The position numbers were made by a program, and so were the translations under genes. Below the pieces are notes generated by a model, which saw only the letters and a program-made list of their open reading frames with translations, was not told the origin of the DNA and did no database searches. This document shows, in pieces, positions 15,728-25,940 of a stretch of DNA of 64,000 nt. Position 1 is the stretch's first letter, and every line of letters begins with the position of its first letter. This stretch comes from Paracoccus xiamenensis. GTDB lineage: Bacteria; Pseudomonadota; Alphaproteobacteria; Rhodobacterales; Rhodobacteraceae. Location: the NCBI RefSeq assembly GCF_011308835.1, contig NZ_JAAOHY010000004.1, positions 62,001 through 126,000 on the forward strand, written 5' to 3'.

Positions 15728-16964
15728 CATCCCCGATGATGCGGCGCCCGGCGATTTGCGGGCGCGGGCCTTCGCGGCGCTGGATCTGCTGGCGGGCGAC
15801 GTAGGCGGGCTTGGCATCGCGCTGTCGGGCGGGGGCGATTCTGTCGCATTGATGCATCTGGCCGCGGAATGGGCGGCGGGCCGCAGCTGCCGTCTGGCGA
15901 CGGCCACGGTCGACCATGGGCTGCGTCCCGAATCGGCGGCCGAGGCGGCGGCGGCTGGCGCGGCAGCCGCTCGTCTGGGCCTGCCGCATCAGGTGCTTCG
16001 CTGGCAGGCGGCGGGCGGGCCGGGCAATCTGATGGCCAATGCGCGGCAGGCGCGGCTGGATTTGCTGGCCGACTGGGCGCGCGCGCAGGGGCTGGACGCG
16101 GTGGCGCTGGGCCATACGCGCGACGACCTTGCTGAAACGCTGCTGATGCGGCTGGCGCGCGGGGCCGGGATCGACGGGCTGGCCGCAATGGCCGCCCGGC
16201 GCACAGATCGCGGCATGGTCTGGCTGCGGCCCTTGCTGGATATTGGCCGCGAGGAGTTGCGCGACCATCTGCGCGCCCGGTCGGTTGGCTGGATCGACGA
16301 TCCCAGCAATGACAATGACCGCTTTGAACGGGTCCGCGCGCGGCAGGCGATTGCCGCATTGGGGCTGGACACGGCGGCGCTGGCGCAATCGGCGGCGAAT
16401 CTCGGCCAGGCGCGGGAGGCGCTGAACGCGGCGCTGATGCCGCTGCTGGACAGTGCCGAGGCCCGTTACGGCTCGGTGCTGCTGGATCGCGCGGGGTTCG
16501 ACGCGGCGCCCTTGGAACAGCGCCGGCGGCTGGTGGTCGCGGCTGTGCGTTTCGTGACCGGCGCCGGTTATCCGCCGCGCCGGGCCGGGGTGGAACATGC
16601 GCTGGCAGCGCTGGAACGCGGCGCGCGGGTCACGCTGGACGGTGCGGTGCTGGACCCGGCGCAGGCGCTGCGGGTTCACCGGGAACCTGCGGCGGCCGCG
16701 CGCGCCAATGACGGCGCAGCGGTTTGGGACAATCGCTGGCGGATTGACGGTTTGCGCGCAGGTGATTCGGTTGCGGCACTGGGCGCGGATGCGGCTGCGG
16801 CAGATTGGCGCGCCGCCGGGCTGACCCATCTTGAGGCGCAGGCCCTTCCCGCCATTCGTCGCGCCGGTCACTTGATCGTGCCTGCCCTGGAACCTGCCAA
16901 GGGGCTGACGGCCACGCCTTTGCGTGGCATTATGGATTTTCACGGAATCCTGCTTGGGCATTGA
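15708..16964 (+). CDS. tilS: tRNA(Ile)-lysidine synthase
   Basis: A 418-residue PP-loop ATPase that converts C34 of tRNA-Ile(CAU) to lysidine so it reads AUA. The P-loop signature SGGGDSVAL is at about residue 40, followed by ATVDHGLRPES and GHTRDDLAETLLMRLARG, both typical of TilS. The start is ambiguous: ATG 15708 or GTG 15717, both inside the end of cpoB and both in frame. A later stretch (AHLIVPALEPAKGL region) corresponds to the C-terminal substrate domain. Confidence 0.93.
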   Translation: MRAVRTDIPDDAAPGDLRARAFAALDLLAGDVGGLGIALSGGGDSVALMHLAAEWAAGRSCRLATATVDHGLRPESAAEAAAAGAAAARLGLPHQVLRWQAAGGPGNLMANARQARLDLLADWARAQGLDAVALGHTRDDLAETLLMRLARGAGIDGLAAMAARRTDRGMVWLRPLLDIGREELRDHLRARSVGWIDDPSNDNDRFERVRARQAIAALGLDTAALAQSAANLGQAREALNAALMPLLDSAEARYGSVLLDRAGFDAAPLEQRRRLVVAAVRFVTGAGYPPRRAGVEHALAALERGARVTLDGAVLDPAQALRVHREPAAAARANDGAAVWDNRWRIDGLRAGDSVAALGADAAAADWRAAGLTHLEAQALPAIRRAGHLIVPALEPAKGLTATPLRGIMDFHGILLGH

Positions 16965-17022
16965 ACCCCGCCCTCGAATCCCTATTTTCAGGCCAAACCT
17001 TATCCCGCCGGAGGACCACCCT

Positions 17023-18915
17023 TTGGGTAACGCACGCAATATCGCCTTCTGGGTCGTTCTGTTCCTGATGATCCTTGCGCTGTTCAACCTGTTCAGCGAC
17101 GGCGCGTCGCAGATGAACAGCCGTCAGGTCAGCTATTCAGAGTTCATCACGCAGGTCGACAACGATCAGGTCGCCACCGCGACGATTGATGGCGAACAGA
17201 TCTATTACAAGACCGCCGACGGAAACCAGTTCACCACCATCCGGCCTCAGGGCGAGGAAATCGCCGACAAGCTGATCGCCAAGGATGTCGAGGTCCGCGT
17301 CGAACGCCAGCAGCAGTCGGGCTTCATGTCGATCATCGGCGTCTGGCTGCCCTTCATCCTGCTGATCGGGGTCTGGATCTTCTTCATGAACCGGATGCAG
17401 GGCGGCGGCAAAGGCGGCGCGATGGGCTTTGGCAAGTCGCGCGCCAAGCTGCTGACCGAAAAGCATGGCCGGGTGACCTTCGACGATGTGGCGGGCATCG
17501 ACGAAGCCAAGGAAGAGCTGGAGGAGATCGTCGAATTCCTGCGCAACCCGCAGAAATTCAGCCGCCTCGGCGGAAAGATCCCCAAAGGCGCGCTGCTGGT
17601 CGGCCCGCCCGGCACCGGTAAAACCCTGCTGGCCCGCGCGATTGCGGGCGAGGCGGGCGTTCCCTTCTTCACCATCTCGGGCTCGGACTTCGTTGAAATG
17701 TTCGTGGGCGTCGGCGCCAGCCGCGTGCGCGACATGTTCGAACAGGCGAAGAAGTCCGCCCCCTGCATCGTCTTCATCGACGAAATCGACGCCGTGGGCC
17801 GTGCGCGTGGCGTCGGCATCGGCGGCGGCAATGACGAACGCGAACAGACGCTGAACCAGCTTCTGGTGGAAATGGACGGCTTTGACGCCAATGAAGGCGT
17901 CATCATCATCGCTGCGACCAACCGCAAGGACGTTCTGGACCCCGCACTGCTGCGCCCCGGTCGCTTTGACCGCCAGATCCATGTCCCGAACCCCGACATC
18001 AAGGGCCGCGAGAAAATTCTGGGCGTCCACGCCAAGAAGGTGCCGCAAGGCCCCGACGTCGACCTGCGCATCATCGCGCGCGGCACGCCGGGCTTTTCCG
18101 GCGCGGATCTGATGAACCTGGTGAACGAGGCCGCGTTGACCGCCGCCCGCATCGGCCGCCGATTCGTGACTATGGAAGATTTCGAAAATGCCAAGGACAA
18201 GGTCATGCTGGGCGTGGAGCGCCGCAGCATGGTCCTGACGCCCGAGCAGAAGGAAAAAACCGCCTATCACGAGGCCGGCCACGCCATTGTCGGCCTGACG
18301 CTGGACAAGACCGATCCGGTCTACAAGGCCACGATCATTCCGCGCGGCGGCGCGCTTGGCATGGTTGTCAGCCTGCCGGAAATGGATCGGCTGAACTTCC
18401 ACAAGGACGAGGCCAAGCAGAAGCTGGCCATGACCATGGCAGGCAAGGCGGCCGAGATCATCAAATATGGCGAGGAAGGCGTGTCGAACGGCCCGGCCGG
18501 CGACATCCAGCAGGCCTCGGCACTGGCGCGCGCCATGGTCATGCGCTGGGGCATGTCCGACAAGGTCGGCAATATCGACTATGCCGAGGCGCATGAGGGG
18601 TACAGCGGCTCGACCGGCGGCTTCTCGGTTTCGGCGGCGACCAAGGAGCTGATCGAGCAGGAGGTCCATGACCTGATCGAGGAAGGCTATCAGGAGGCGT
18701 ATCGCATCCTCATCGAGAAGGAAGAAGAATTCGAGCGTCTGGCCAAGGGCCTGCTGGAATACGAAACCCTGACCGGCGAGGAAATCGGCAAGGTGATCCG
18801 AGGCGATGCGCTTGGCGGCGACGACGATACGCCCTCGTCGGGGATCCCGCAGGTGAGTGCCGTTCCAAAGGCCGGTCGCGCGGCCGAGGGGGGCGCGCCG
18901 GTCCCGCAATCCTGA
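17023..18915 (+). CDS. ftsH: ATP-dependent zinc metalloprotease FtsH
   Basis: A 630-residue membrane AAA protease. Two membrane helices (about residues 6-25 and 100-120) flank a small periplasmic domain. The AAA module has Walker A GPPGTGKT at about 194 and Walker [10 protein letters not shown], and the M41 protease has HEAGH at about 416 plus the third zinc ligand region. It degrades unfolded membrane proteins and regulators such as LpxC. I chose the TTG at 17023 because GGAGG lies eight bases upstream and the protein then starts GNARNIAFW as in relatives; the ATG at 16924 lies inside tilS. A strong bidirectional terminator follows. Confidence 0.96.
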   Translation: MGNARNIAFWVVLFLMILALFNLFSDGASQMNSRQVSYSEFITQVDNDQVATATIDGEQIYYKTADGNQFTTIRPQGEEIADKLIAKDVEVRVERQQQSGFMSIIGVWLPFILLIGVWIFFMNRMQGGGKGGAMGFGKSRAKLLTEKHGRVTFDDVAGIDEAKEELEEIVEFLRNPQKFSRLGGKIPKGALLVGPPGTGKTLLARAIAGEAGVPFFTISGSDFVEMFVGVGASRVRDMFEQAKKSAPCIVFIDEIDAVGRARGVGIGGGNDEREQTLNQLLVEMDGFDANEGVIIIAATNRKDVLDPALLRPGRFDRQIHVPNPDIKGREKILGVHAKKVPQGPDVDLRIIARGTPGFSGADLMNLVNEAALTAARIGRRFVTMEDFENAKDKVMLGVERRSMVLTPEQKEKTAYHEAGHAIVGLTLDKTDPVYKATIIPRGGALGMVVSLPEMDRLNFHKDEAKQKLAMTMAGKAAEIIKYGEEGVSNGPAGDIQQASALARAMVMRWGMSDKVGNIDYAEAHEGYSGSTGGFSVSAATKELIEQEVHDLIEEGYQEAYRILIEKEEEFERLAKGLLEYETLTGEEIGKVIRGDALGGDDDTPSSGIPQVSAVPKAGRAAEGGAPVPQS

Positions 18916-18934
18916 TCCACACTGTCGGATCACA

Positions 18935-18971
18935 AAAAGAAACCCCGGTCCTTGCGGCCGGGGTTTCTTTT
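18935..18971. terminator. bidirectional intrinsic terminator between ftsH and a small minus-strand gene
   Basis: AAAAGAAACCCCGG at 18935-18948 pairs perfectly with CCGGGGTTTCTTTT at 18958-18971, a 14-base-pair stem with a 9-base loop. The A and T runs on the stem ends give a U-tract whichever strand is transcribed. It would stop ftsH (19 bases after its stop codon) and the membrane-peptide gene at 18997-19077 coming the other way. Confidence 0.92.
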
Positions 18972-18996
18972 AAACGATCGGCTTTCGCCGCACTGG

Positions 18997-19077
18997 TTAA
19001 AGCACCATAAGCACCGAGGCAGCCACGACGAGTGCCATGCCAAACCCCAGATTAATAATGACGCCAAGCTTTTCCAT
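18997..19077 (-). CDS. 26-residue single-pass membrane peptide
   Basis: A short reading frame begins with MEKLGVIINLGFGMALVVAA and ends SVLMVL, almost wholly hydrophobic after an N-terminal MEK, so probably a single membrane helix. The ATG has AAAGGA six bases upstream, an excellent site, and the stop codon is followed 25 bases later by the T-run side of the bidirectional terminator. A strong start signal, helix-like composition and a terminator placed for it make a real gene likely. I do not recognise the family and no function can be read. It might act on a membrane enzyme such as FtsH, its convergent neighbour, but that is speculation. It accounts for much of the 325-base gap between ftsH and the chorismate mutase gene; the rest (19078-19240) shows only promoter-like sequence. 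Confidence 0.7.
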   Translation of the reverse strand: MEKLGVIINLGFGMALVVAASVLMVL

Positions 19078-19240
19078 GGCGCGTCCTTTCATGGCGGCGG
19101 GCTGCCGCTTTTAATCGAGATGCAGCAAAACGTGCCTCTTAAGGGGGCAGTTCCGTCACAGATATGTCATTTCTGCGCTGCGGCAATTTTGTCACTCTTC
19201 GGGCTTGCACGGCGACGATCCAGCGGGCAGAAGTGCCGCC

Positions 19241-19552
19241 ATGGCGCATGAGGACATTCACGACATGGGGGCGCTGCGCGCCCGGATCGACGCGTTGGAC
19301 GCGCGGCTGATCGCGCTTCTGGCCGAACGCAGCACGCTGATTGACCGCGCCGCCCAGATCAAGGCGCAGGTCGGCCTGCCGGCCCGGATCGACGCTCGGG
19401 TCGAGGAAGTGGCCGCGCTTGCACGCCGTCGCGCAGTTCAGGCCGGGCTGGATCCCGATCTGGCCGAAGGGCTGTGGCGGCTGATGATGGAACATTTCAT
19501 TGCGCAGGAAGATGCGCAGCTTGGGGGCAGTCATGGTGGCACAGCGGATTGA
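19241..19552 (+). CDS. chorismate mutase, AroQ class
   Basis: A 103-residue all-helical chorismate mutase domain, converting chorismate to prephenate for Phe/Tyr synthesis. The pattern is [20 protein letters not shown] (helix one), [17 protein letters not shown] (substrate Arg/Lys region) and [13 protein letters not shown] (helix three). Single-domain AroQ proteins can also be isochorismate pyruvate lyases, which I cannot exclude. ATG 19241 is preferred with a weak AGAAG site; TTG 19205 would add twelve poorly typical residues. The end overlaps the folD start by 20 bases, so the two are coupled. Confidence 0.88.
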   Translation: MAHEDIHDMGALRARIDALDARLIALLAERSTLIDRAAQIKAQVGLPARIDARVEEVAALARRRAVQAGLDPDLAEGLWRLMMEHFIAQEDAQLGGSHGGTAD

Positions 19553-20411
19553 CGGCAAGGTGTTCGCAGCGGGGCTGCGCGAGAAGATCGCCGGGCAGGT
19601 TGCAGCGCTAAAGGATGAACACGGCATCACGCCGGGTTTGGCGGTCGTTCTGGTGGGCGATGACCCGGCCAGTCAGGTCTATGTCGCCTCGAAAGGCAAG
19701 CAGACGGTCGCGGCGGGGATGAATTCCTATGAGCACCGGCTGCCCGCCGATGCCGGCCAGGCAGAACTGCTGGCCCTGATCGGGCGGCTGAATGCCGATG
19801 CCGATGTCCATGGCATTCTGGTGCAGCTGCCCTTGCCCGCCCATATCGACGAGGCAGAGATCATCAACGCCATTGCCGTGAAGAAGGACGTTGACGGCTT
19901 TACCGTCGCGAATACCGGGCGGCTGGCGACCGGTCAGCGCGCGATGGTGCCCTGCACGCCGCTGGGCTGCCTGATGCTGCTGCGTGATCAGCTGGGCGAT
20001 CTGTCGGGCAAGAACGCGGTTGTCATCGGGCGCTCGAACATCGTCGGCAAGCCGATGGCCGCGCTGCTTCTGGCCGACAGTGCCACGGTCACGGTGGCGC
20101 ATTCGCGCACCAAAGACCTGCCGGATGTGGTGCGCGGCGCCGATATCGTGGTCGCCGCCGTGGGCCGGCCGCAGATGATCAAGGGCGACTGGATCAAGCC
20201 CGGCGCCACGGTCATCGATGTCGGCATCAACCGCACCGATGCCGGGCTGGTCGGCGATGTGGATTATGACAGCGTGGCGCAGGTCGCGGGCGCGGTCACG
20301 CCGGTTCCTGGCGGCGTCGGGCCGATGACCATTGCGTGCCTGCTGGCGAATACGCTGACCGCCTGCTGCCGGGCAAACGGCTTGCCGGACCCGGAAGGGC
20401 TGACGCTGTAA
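19533..20411 (+). CDS. folD: bifunctional methylenetetrahydrofolate dehydrogenase/cyclohydrolase
   Basis: A 292-residue FolD that interconverts 5,10-methylene-THF and 10-formyl-THF with NADP. Landmarks: YVASKGKQ (catalytic Lys region), [10 protein letters not shown], the DVDGF loop, [10 protein letters not shown], the Rossmann [15 protein letters not shown], and the C-terminal [13 protein letters not shown]. The start ATG 19533 follows GGGGGC inside the end of the chorismate mutase gene. It feeds one-carbon units to purH, 3.3 kb downstream on the same strand. Confidence 0.97.
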   Translation: MVAQRIDGKVFAAGLREKIAGQVAALKDEHGITPGLAVVLVGDDPASQVYVASKGKQTVAAGMNSYEHRLPADAGQAELLALIGRLNADADVHGILVQLPLPAHIDEAEIINAIAVKKDVDGFTVANTGRLATGQRAMVPCTPLGCLMLLRDQLGDLSGKNAVVIGRSNIVGKPMAALLLADSATVTVAHSRTKDLPDVVRGADIVVAAVGRPQMIKGDWIKPGATVIDVGINRTDAGLVGDVDYDSVAQVAGAVTPVPGGVGPMTIACLLANTLTACCRANGLPDPEGLTL

Positions 20412-20418
20412 GGCGGAC

Positions 20419-20465
20419 CGGCGCGCCCCCCCGCGCGCCGTGAAGGCGACAGTTAGCGCGCCTTC
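20419..20465 (+). terminator. double hairpin after folD
   Basis: CGGCGCGC at 20419-20426 and GCGCGCCG at 20433-20440 form a perfect 8-base-pair stem around a six-C loop. GAAGGCG at 20442-20448 and CGCCTTC at 20459-20465 form a second stem. They fill the gap between convergent folD and the DUF1674 gene. No U-tract follows either, so termination is plausible but unproven. Confidence 0.45.
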
Positions 20466-20477
20466 GTGGGAGCGTCG

Positions 20478-20651
20478 TCAGAAATCGACGCAGATCCCCT
20501 TCTTTTCGTAATCGCCGTAGCGCACCGGCTCTGGTCCGTCGCGGCCGCCCAGCTCGGGCGGCAGCTCCACCGCTTTTGCTGCCTTGCGGCGTTCGTCGGC
20601 CTCGGCAAGCGCCCGGACGGCCTCGGGCGGCAATTCGCGTTTGTCGGTCAT
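20478..20651 (-). CDS. DUF1674 protein (SDHAF4-like)
   Basis: A 57-residue soluble protein. The C-terminus ELGGRDGPEPVRYGDYEKKG followed by ICVDF is the hallmark of DUF1674, the family of mitochondrial succinate dehydrogenase assembly factor 4, which binds flavinylated SdhA in eukaryotes. A similar role in bacteria is extrapolation. I chose ATG 20651, with AAAGG ten bases upstream, over an ATG at 20687 that adds an atypical Cys-rich start. It is divergent from rsmB over 54 bases. Confidence 0.85.
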   Translation of the reverse strand: MTDKRELPPEAVRALAEADERRKAAKAVELPPELGGRDGPEPVRYGDYEKKGICVDF

Positions 20652-20705
20652 GGCGGGCAGCCTTTCATTCGGGTAACAACACGACATCTAGGGAAAGGGC
20701 CGGAT

Positions 20706-22010
20706 TTGGGCAAGCCGCAGACAGGAAAACCACAGCGCAACGCGAGCTCGGGCAACCCGCCGCCGGATGCGGCGCGCAAGGGCGCGCTGCGGCTGATCTC
20801 GGGCGTGCGAGAGGGTCTGTCGCTGTCCGACCAGCCCGCTGCCTTGGCGCGGCTGGCCCCGGCGGATCGGGCGCGGGCGCAACGGCTGGCGCTGGCGGTG
20901 CTGCGCAATATCGACCGCGCTGACACGCTGCTGGTCCAGCACCTGTCCAAGAAACCCCGGCCCGAGGTGCTGGACGTGCTGCGGCTGGCCACGGTCGAGC
21001 TGCTGGAAATGGGCGAGGCCCCGCATGGTGCGGTCAATGCCGCGGTCGGGCTGGTGCGCGGCATGGGGCCGAAGGGCCGTGCCGCGGCGGGGATGGTAAA
21101 CGCGGTGCTGCGCAAGATTGCCGATCAGCGCGAGGTCTGGCCGACCCTGCCGCCCGAGGAGATGCCCGACTGGCTGCGCGACCCCATCGCGGCGGCCTGG
21201 GGCGAAGACGCAGTGCTGGCCATCGAGGCCGCCCATCAGGCCGGTGCGCCGGTTGATTTCAGCACCAAGCCCGGCAAAGACGCTCCCGGTGAGGCGCTGC
21301 CCACCGGATCCTTCCGGCTGATCGGGCAGGCGCAGATCAGCGCGCTGCCGGGCTATGCCGAGGGCGACTGGTGGGTGCAGGACGCCGCCGCCGCGCTGGC
21401 GGTGCGGCTGCTGGACCCGCAACCTGGCGAGGCGATTCTGGACATGTGTGCCGCACCCGGCGGCAAGACGCTGCAACTGGCGGCGGCGGGCGCGCGGGTC
21501 ACCGCGCTGGATGTATCCGAGGCGCGGTTGGTGCGGCTGCGCGAAAATCTCGACCGCTGCGGCTTGCAGGCCGAGGTCGTGGCAGGCGACGCGCTGGAAT
21601 GGACCCCGCCCGAGGCCCCCGATGCGATCCTGCTGGACGCGCCCTGTTCCGCCACCGGCACCATCCGCCGCCATCCCGACCTGCCGCTGATTCGCGACGA
21701 CAGCGGGATCGAGGGGCTGGCCGCCCTGCAATCGGCACTGATCGACCGGGCGCTGGCGTTGCTGAAACCCGGCGGCCGGCTGGTTTTCGCCACCTGCTCG
21801 CTGCTGAAGGCCGAAGGCGAGGACCAGCTTGCCGCCGCGCTGGAACGCCATCCGGGGCTGGAAATCCTGCGGCCGGATCTGCCCGGTATCGCGCCGGAAT
21901 GGGTGACCGATCAGGGCGGGCTGCGGCTGCGGCCCGATTACTGGGCGGACCGGGGCGGCATGGACGGCTTCTTTATCGCCCGCTTGCAGAAGGCCGGGGC
22001 GGCCCGGTAA
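20706..22010 (+). CDS. rsmB: 16S rRNA m5C967 methyltransferase (RsmB family)
   Basis: A 434-residue RNA cytosine-C5 methyltransferase. The N-terminal NusB-like helical domain spans about residues 15-140. The SAM-binding motif DMCAAPGGKTLQLA is at about 240, and the two catalytic cysteines are in DAPCSATGTIRRHPD and ATCSLL. Likely target is C967 of 16S rRNA by family; the exact base is inferred. The start is the TTG at 20706, six bases after AAAGGG; the longer frame upstream lies opposite the DUF1674 gene. The heparinase-like gene starts ten bases after its stop. Confidence 0.9.
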   Translation: MGKPQTGKPQRNASSGNPPPDAARKGALRLISGVREGLSLSDQPAALARLAPADRARAQRLALAVLRNIDRADTLLVQHLSKKPRPEVLDVLRLATVELLEMGEAPHGAVNAAVGLVRGMGPKGRAAAGMVNAVLRKIADQREVWPTLPPEEMPDWLRDPIAAAWGEDAVLAIEAAHQAGAPVDFSTKPGKDAPGEALPTGSFRLIGQAQISALPGYAEGDWWVQDAAAALAVRLLDPQPGEAILDMCAAPGGKTLQLAAAGARVTALDVSEARLVRLRENLDRCGLQAEVVAGDALEWTPPEAPDAILLDAPCSATGTIRRHPDLPLIRDDSGIEGLAALQSALIDRALALLKPGGRLVFATCSLLKAEGEDQLAAALERHPGLEILRPDLPGIAPEWVTDQGGLRLRPDYWADRGGMDGFFIARLQKAGAAR

Positions 22011-22019
22011 ATTCGCGCC

Positions 22020-23672
22020 ATGACCGATCCTCGCCCCCATGGTTTCACCCTCCGCCCCGAAGCGCGCAGCCTTGGCTCTGCCCTGCGCGGGCAGGAGATG
22101 GTCGATGGTGCGCTGCCGCTGACCGGTCTGCGGCTGGAGGGCGATCCTTTCGCGCAGATGCTGGCGGATGCCGATCAGGCGGCGGAACTGCATGGTTTCG
22201 GCTGGCTGGACGATCTGGCCGCCGTCGGCAATGCCAAGGCGCGCGATCTGGCGCAGGCGCGGGTGCTGGGCTGGCTGGCCGCGCATCCGGCCCCGCCCGC
22301 GGATCCCGCTGGCGATCCGGTCTGGCGCGCCGATGTGACTGGCCGGCGGATGCTGCGCTGGATCTTTAACTCGGGCCAGATCCTGCCGGGGCTGGACCGC
22401 GCGGCGGCGCAACCTTTCTTTGACAGGTTGCACGCCCAGCTTGCCCTGCTGGACCGGGCAGAGGCCCCCGCCGGCACCGCGCGGATCGAGGCGCTGTCAG
22501 CCCGCGCCATTGCCGCGATGTTGCTGAAAGGGGCGGGCGACCGCGCCCATCCGGCGTTGGATGCGCTGGCGGCGGATATGGATGCCAGCATCCGCCAAGG
22601 CGTGCTGCGCGGCCGTTGCCCGGAAGCGCTGCTGAACTGCCTGTCGCTGCTGGGCTGGGTCAAGGCCACCGCCATCGAGGCCGGCCATCCGCTGCCGCCC
22701 GAAATTGACGTGGCCATTGCCGAGATTGCCCCGATCCTGCGCGCGTTGCGCCATGCCGATGGCGGGCTGCCGCGCTTTCACGGCGGCGGGCGGGGGGCGG
22801 CGGGTCGGCTGGATCACAGCCTCAAGGCCGCCGAGGGCGCCAGCGTCACCGCCCCCGGGCACGCGATGGGCTTTGCCCGGCTGTCGCGGGCGCGGGCGAC
22901 GGTGGTGCTGGATGCGGCAGCGCCCCCGGCGGGGCCGGCTGCGGCCCATGCGCATGCCTCGACGCTGGCGATCGAATTCACCTCGGCCCGGCATCCCATC
23001 GTGGTCAATTGTGGCCCCGGCCGGATGTTCGGGCAGGCCTGGGCGCGGGCTGCCCGCGCCACGGCCTGCCATTCGACGCTGAGCCTGACCGGCCTTAGTT
23101 CCGCCAAGCTTCTGCCGCCGGACGGGCAGGGGCAGGAACGGCTGACGCTGCTGCCGCAGAAGGTCTGGGCCGGGCAATGCGATGCCGATGGCAACCTGCT
23201 GCCAACGGACGCGCCCCCGCCCTCGCCCCGTTTGCCGGCGACGATCCTGTCGGGGCATGACGCCTGGCAGGGCACCCATGGGCTGACCCATCTGCGCGAG
23301 CTGTACCTGTCCCCCGATGGCGATGAGTTCAGGGGCGAGGACACGCTGGCGGCGCTGGATATTGCCGGGCAGGGGCGGCTGGACCAGGTATTGACCAACC
23401 ACCCCGAGGGCATCGGTTTTGACATCCGCTTTCATCTGCACCCCGATGTCGACGCCGTGCAGGACGGCGATGCCGCCCGGCTGATACTGCCCGGCGGCGA
23501 GGAATGGTATTTCAGCCACGACCTCGTGGCCGATCTGCGGCTGGAGCCGACGGCCTGGCTGGAACCGGGCCTGACCGACCCGCGCCCCGGTGTCCAGATC
23601 GTGCTGAGCCATCGGCTGGCGGACCATGCGGTGCAGATTGGCTGGACCTTCATGCGAGCAGGCGGTAGCTAG
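22020..23672 (+). CDS. heparinase II/III family protein
   Basis: A 550-residue protein with the heparinase II/III layout: an alpha-helical toroid in the first half ([38 protein letters not shown]) and a beta-sandwich C-terminal half (ISF-like strands around HPIVVNCGP and [13 protein letters not shown]). There is no signal peptide, so it is probably cytosolic or acts on imported glycan. In Rhodobacteraceae such a gene is often found beside rsmB and purH, without known function. Substrate is unknown; polysaccharide lyase activity is assigned by fold family only. purH begins 34 bases after its stop codon. Confidence 0.85.
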   Translation: MTDPRPHGFTLRPEARSLGSALRGQEMVDGALPLTGLRLEGDPFAQMLADADQAAELHGFGWLDDLAAVGNAKARDLAQARVLGWLAAHPAPPADPAGDPVWRADVTGRRMLRWIFNSGQILPGLDRAAAQPFFDRLHAQLALLDRAEAPAGTARIEALSARAIAAMLLKGAGDRAHPALDALAADMDASIRQGVLRGRCPEALLNCLSLLGWVKATAIEAGHPLPPEIDVAIAEIAPILRALRHADGGLPRFHGGGRGAAGRLDHSLKAAEGASVTAPGHAMGFARLSRARATVVLDAAAPPAGPAAAHAHASTLAIEFTSARHPIVVNCGPGRMFGQAWARAARATACHSTLSLTGLSSAKLLPPDGQGQERLTLLPQKVWAGQCDADGNLLPTDAPPPSPRLPATILSGHDAWQGTHGLTHLRELYLSPDGDEFRGEDTLAALDIAGQGRLDQVLTNHPEGIGFDIRFHLHPDVDAVQDGDAARLILPGGEEWYFSHDLVADLRLEPTAWLEPGLTDPRPGVQIVLSHRLADHAVQIGWTFMRAGGS

Positions 23673-23706
23673 GCGCCAACCGAAAGCTGCCTCGCCAAGG
23701 ACTCCC

Positions 23707-25296
23707 ATGCCGCAAGATATCGTCCCGCTGAAACGCGCCCTCATCTCTGTTTCCGACAAGACCGGGCTTGTCGACTTCGCCAAGGCCCTGGATGCCAAGG
23801 GGGTCGAGATCCTGTCGACCGGCGGCACCGCCAAGGCGCTGCGCGAGGCAGGCATCGCGGTCAAGGATGTGTCCGAGGTCACCGGCTTCCCCGAAATGAT
23901 GGACGGCCGGGTCAAGACGCTGCACCCCGTCGTGCATGGCGGCCTGCTGGCGCTGCGCGACGATGCCGGTCATCAGGCCTCCGCCGCCGAACACGGGATC
24001 GGGATGATCGACCTGTTGGTCGTGAACCTGTACCCGTTCGAGGAAACCGTCGCCAAGGGCGGCAGCTATGACGATTGCGTCGAGAATATCGACATCGGCG
24101 GCCCGGCGATGATTCGCGCCGCCTCGAAAAACCACGCCTTTGTCGGCGTGGTCGTCGATGTGCAGGATTACGACACCGTTCTTGCGCAGCTGGATGCGCA
24201 GGGCGGCACCGATCTGGCCACCCGCAAGAAGCTGGCGCAGACGGCTTATGCGCGCACCGCGGCCTATGACGCCGCGGTGTCGAACTGGATGGCCGATGCG
24301 GTGGAGATCGAGACCCCGCGCCGCCGCGCCTTCGCCGGAACGCTGGCGCAGGGGCTGCGTTACGGCGAGAACCCGCACCAGCGGGCTGCGTTCTATACCA
24401 CCGGCGAGGCGCGCCCCGGCGTCGCCACCGCGCAGCAGTGGCAGGGCAAGGAACTGTCCTACAACAATATCAACGACACCGATGCCGCGTTTGAACTGGT
24501 CGCCGAATTCGACCCCGCCGAAGGTCCGGCCTGCGCGATCATCAAGCACGCCAACCCCTGCGGCGTTGCCCGCGCCGATACAGCGGCAGAGGCTTACCGG
24601 CGCGCCTTTGACTGCGACCGCACCTCGGCCTTCGGGGGCATCATCGCGCTGAACCAGACCCTCGACGGGGAAACCGCGCGCGCCATCACCGAGATCTTCA
24701 CCGAGGTCGTCATCGCCCCCGATGCCACCGACGAGGCCAGGGCCGTCTTCGCCGAGCGCAAGAACCTGCGCCTGCTGACCACCGGCGGCCTGCCCGATGC
24801 AGGCGCGCCGGGTACCGCCTTCCGGCAAGTTGCGGGCGGCTTTCTGGTGCAGTCGCGCGACAATGGCCGCATCGCGCTGCCCGATCTGAAAGTCGTGACC
24901 AAGCGCCAGCCTTCGGCCGAGGAAATGGCCGATCTGCTGTTTGCCTGGCAGGTCGCCAAGCATGTGAAATCTAATGCCATCGTCTATGCCAAGGATCTGG
25001 CGACCGTGGGCATCGGCGCCGGCCAGATGAGCCGGATCGATTCCACCCGCATCGGGCGCAGCAAGGCCGCCGACATGGCCGAGGCGCTGGCGTTGCCCTT
25101 GCCGTTGACGGCGGGTTCGGCGGTGGCGTCGGACGCGTTCTTCCCCTTTGCCGACGGGGTCGAGGCGCTGGCGGACGCCGGTGCCAAGGCGGTGATCCAG
25201 CCCGGCGGGTCCATGCGCGACGCCGAGGTAATCGCGGCAGCCGATGCGCACGGTTTGGCAATGGTCTTCACCGGCCAGCGGCATTTCCGTCACTGA
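23707..25296 (+). CDS. purH: bifunctional AICAR formyltransferase/IMP cyclohydrolase
   Basis: A 529-residue PurH performing the last two steps of IMP synthesis. The N-terminal methylglyoxal-synthase-like cyclohydrolase domain has [10 protein letters not shown] and [16 protein letters not shown]; the C-terminal formyltransferase domain has [15 protein letters not shown] and [11 protein letters not shown]. Length is typical. ATG 23707 is the family start; the in-frame ATG at 23626 lies inside the heparinase-like gene. Its TGA overlaps the lspA ATG (TGATG). Confidence 0.97.
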   Translation: MPQDIVPLKRALISVSDKTGLVDFAKALDAKGVEILSTGGTAKALREAGIAVKDVSEVTGFPEMMDGRVKTLHPVVHGGLLALRDDAGHQASAAEHGIGMIDLLVVNLYPFEETVAKGGSYDDCVENIDIGGPAMIRAASKNHAFVGVVVDVQDYDTVLAQLDAQGGTDLATRKKLAQTAYARTAAYDAAVSNWMADAVEIETPRRRAFAGTLAQGLRYGENPHQRAAFYTTGEARPGVATAQQWQGKELSYNNINDTDAAFELVAEFDPAEGPACAIIKHANPCGVARADTAAEAYRRAFDCDRTSAFGGIIALNQTLDGETARAITEIFTEVVIAPDATDEARAVFAERKNLRLLTTGGLPDAGAPGTAFRQVAGGFLVQSRDNGRIALPDLKVVTKRQPSAEEMADLLFAWQVAKHVKSNAIVYAKDLATVGIGAGQMSRIDSTRIGRSKAADMAEALALPLPLTAGSAVASDAFFPFADGVEALADAGAKAVIQPGGSMRDAEVIAAADAHGLAMVFTGQRHFRH

Positions 25297-25904
25297 TGGC
25301 CAAGGATCCCACCCAAACGGCGGCACAGCCGGCGGCGGACAAGCCTGCGCCGAAGCCGCGCAAGCCGCGCGCGAAGAAGGCGCCCGCCCCCCCGCCGCCG
25401 CCGCCGGTCAGCCTGCGCGTGATGGCCTGGGTGGTGGGGGTGATCCTGCTGCTGGATCAGGTCAGCAAATATTACGTGGTCCACATGCTGCGGCTGGACC
25501 GCGTGCGAGAGATCGAGCTGCTGCCGCCTTGGCTGAACCTGCACATGGCCTGGAACCAAGGGGTGAATTTCGGGCTGTTCTCGTCCTCGCAGGATATCAT
25601 GCGCTGGGTGCTGATCGCGGTGGCGTTGGCCGTCTGTGCCTGGGTGATCCTGTGGATCCGGCGGGTTCGGCCGGGCTGGTTCGCGCAGGCCTCGGCCGGG
25701 TTGCTGGTGGGTGGGGCCATCGGCAATGTCGTCGACCGTGTCCTTTACGGGGCGGTCGCGGATTTCCTGAACATGTCGCTGCCCTTCTGGCGGAACCCCT
25801 ACAGCTTCAACGTCGCCGATATCGCCATTTTCGCCGGTGCCATCGGCTTGATCCTGCAACCGCCGCAAACTGCCGACAAGGCCCGTGACCTTGCCGCGAA
25901 ATGA
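25296..25904 (+). CDS. lspA: lipoprotein signal peptidase (signal peptidase II)
   Basis: A 202-residue inner-membrane aspartyl protease that cleaves prolipoproteins. Four membrane helices are visible, and the catalytic aspartates are in GNVVDRVLYGAVADFLNM and the later FNVADIAI, matching the family's motifs. It is unusual in having a roughly 45-residue N-terminal tail rich in Ala, Pro and Lys (PAADKPAPKPRKPRAKKAPA) before the first helix; most LspA lack this. It overlaps purH by one base and is followed after 36 bases by the DUF3035 lipoprotein, a likely substrate. Confidence 0.93.
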   Translation: MAKDPTQTAAQPAADKPAPKPRKPRAKKAPAPPPPPPVSLRVMAWVVGVILLLDQVSKYYVVHMLRLDRVREIELLPPWLNLHMAWNQGVNFGLFSSSQDIMRWVLIAVALAVCAWVILWIRRVRPGWFAQASAGLLVGGAIGNVVDRVLYGAVADFLNMSLPFWRNPYSFNVADIAIFAGAIGLILQPPQTADKARDLAAK

Positions 25905-25940
25905 CGCTAGAACGGCAACAATGAAAAACGGGGGACCGGT

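Noticed and set aside
17137..18933. 598-codon frame antisense to ftsH
   Set aside because: ftsH is intact on the plus strand with Walker and HEAGH motifs; the frame has no ribosome binding site.
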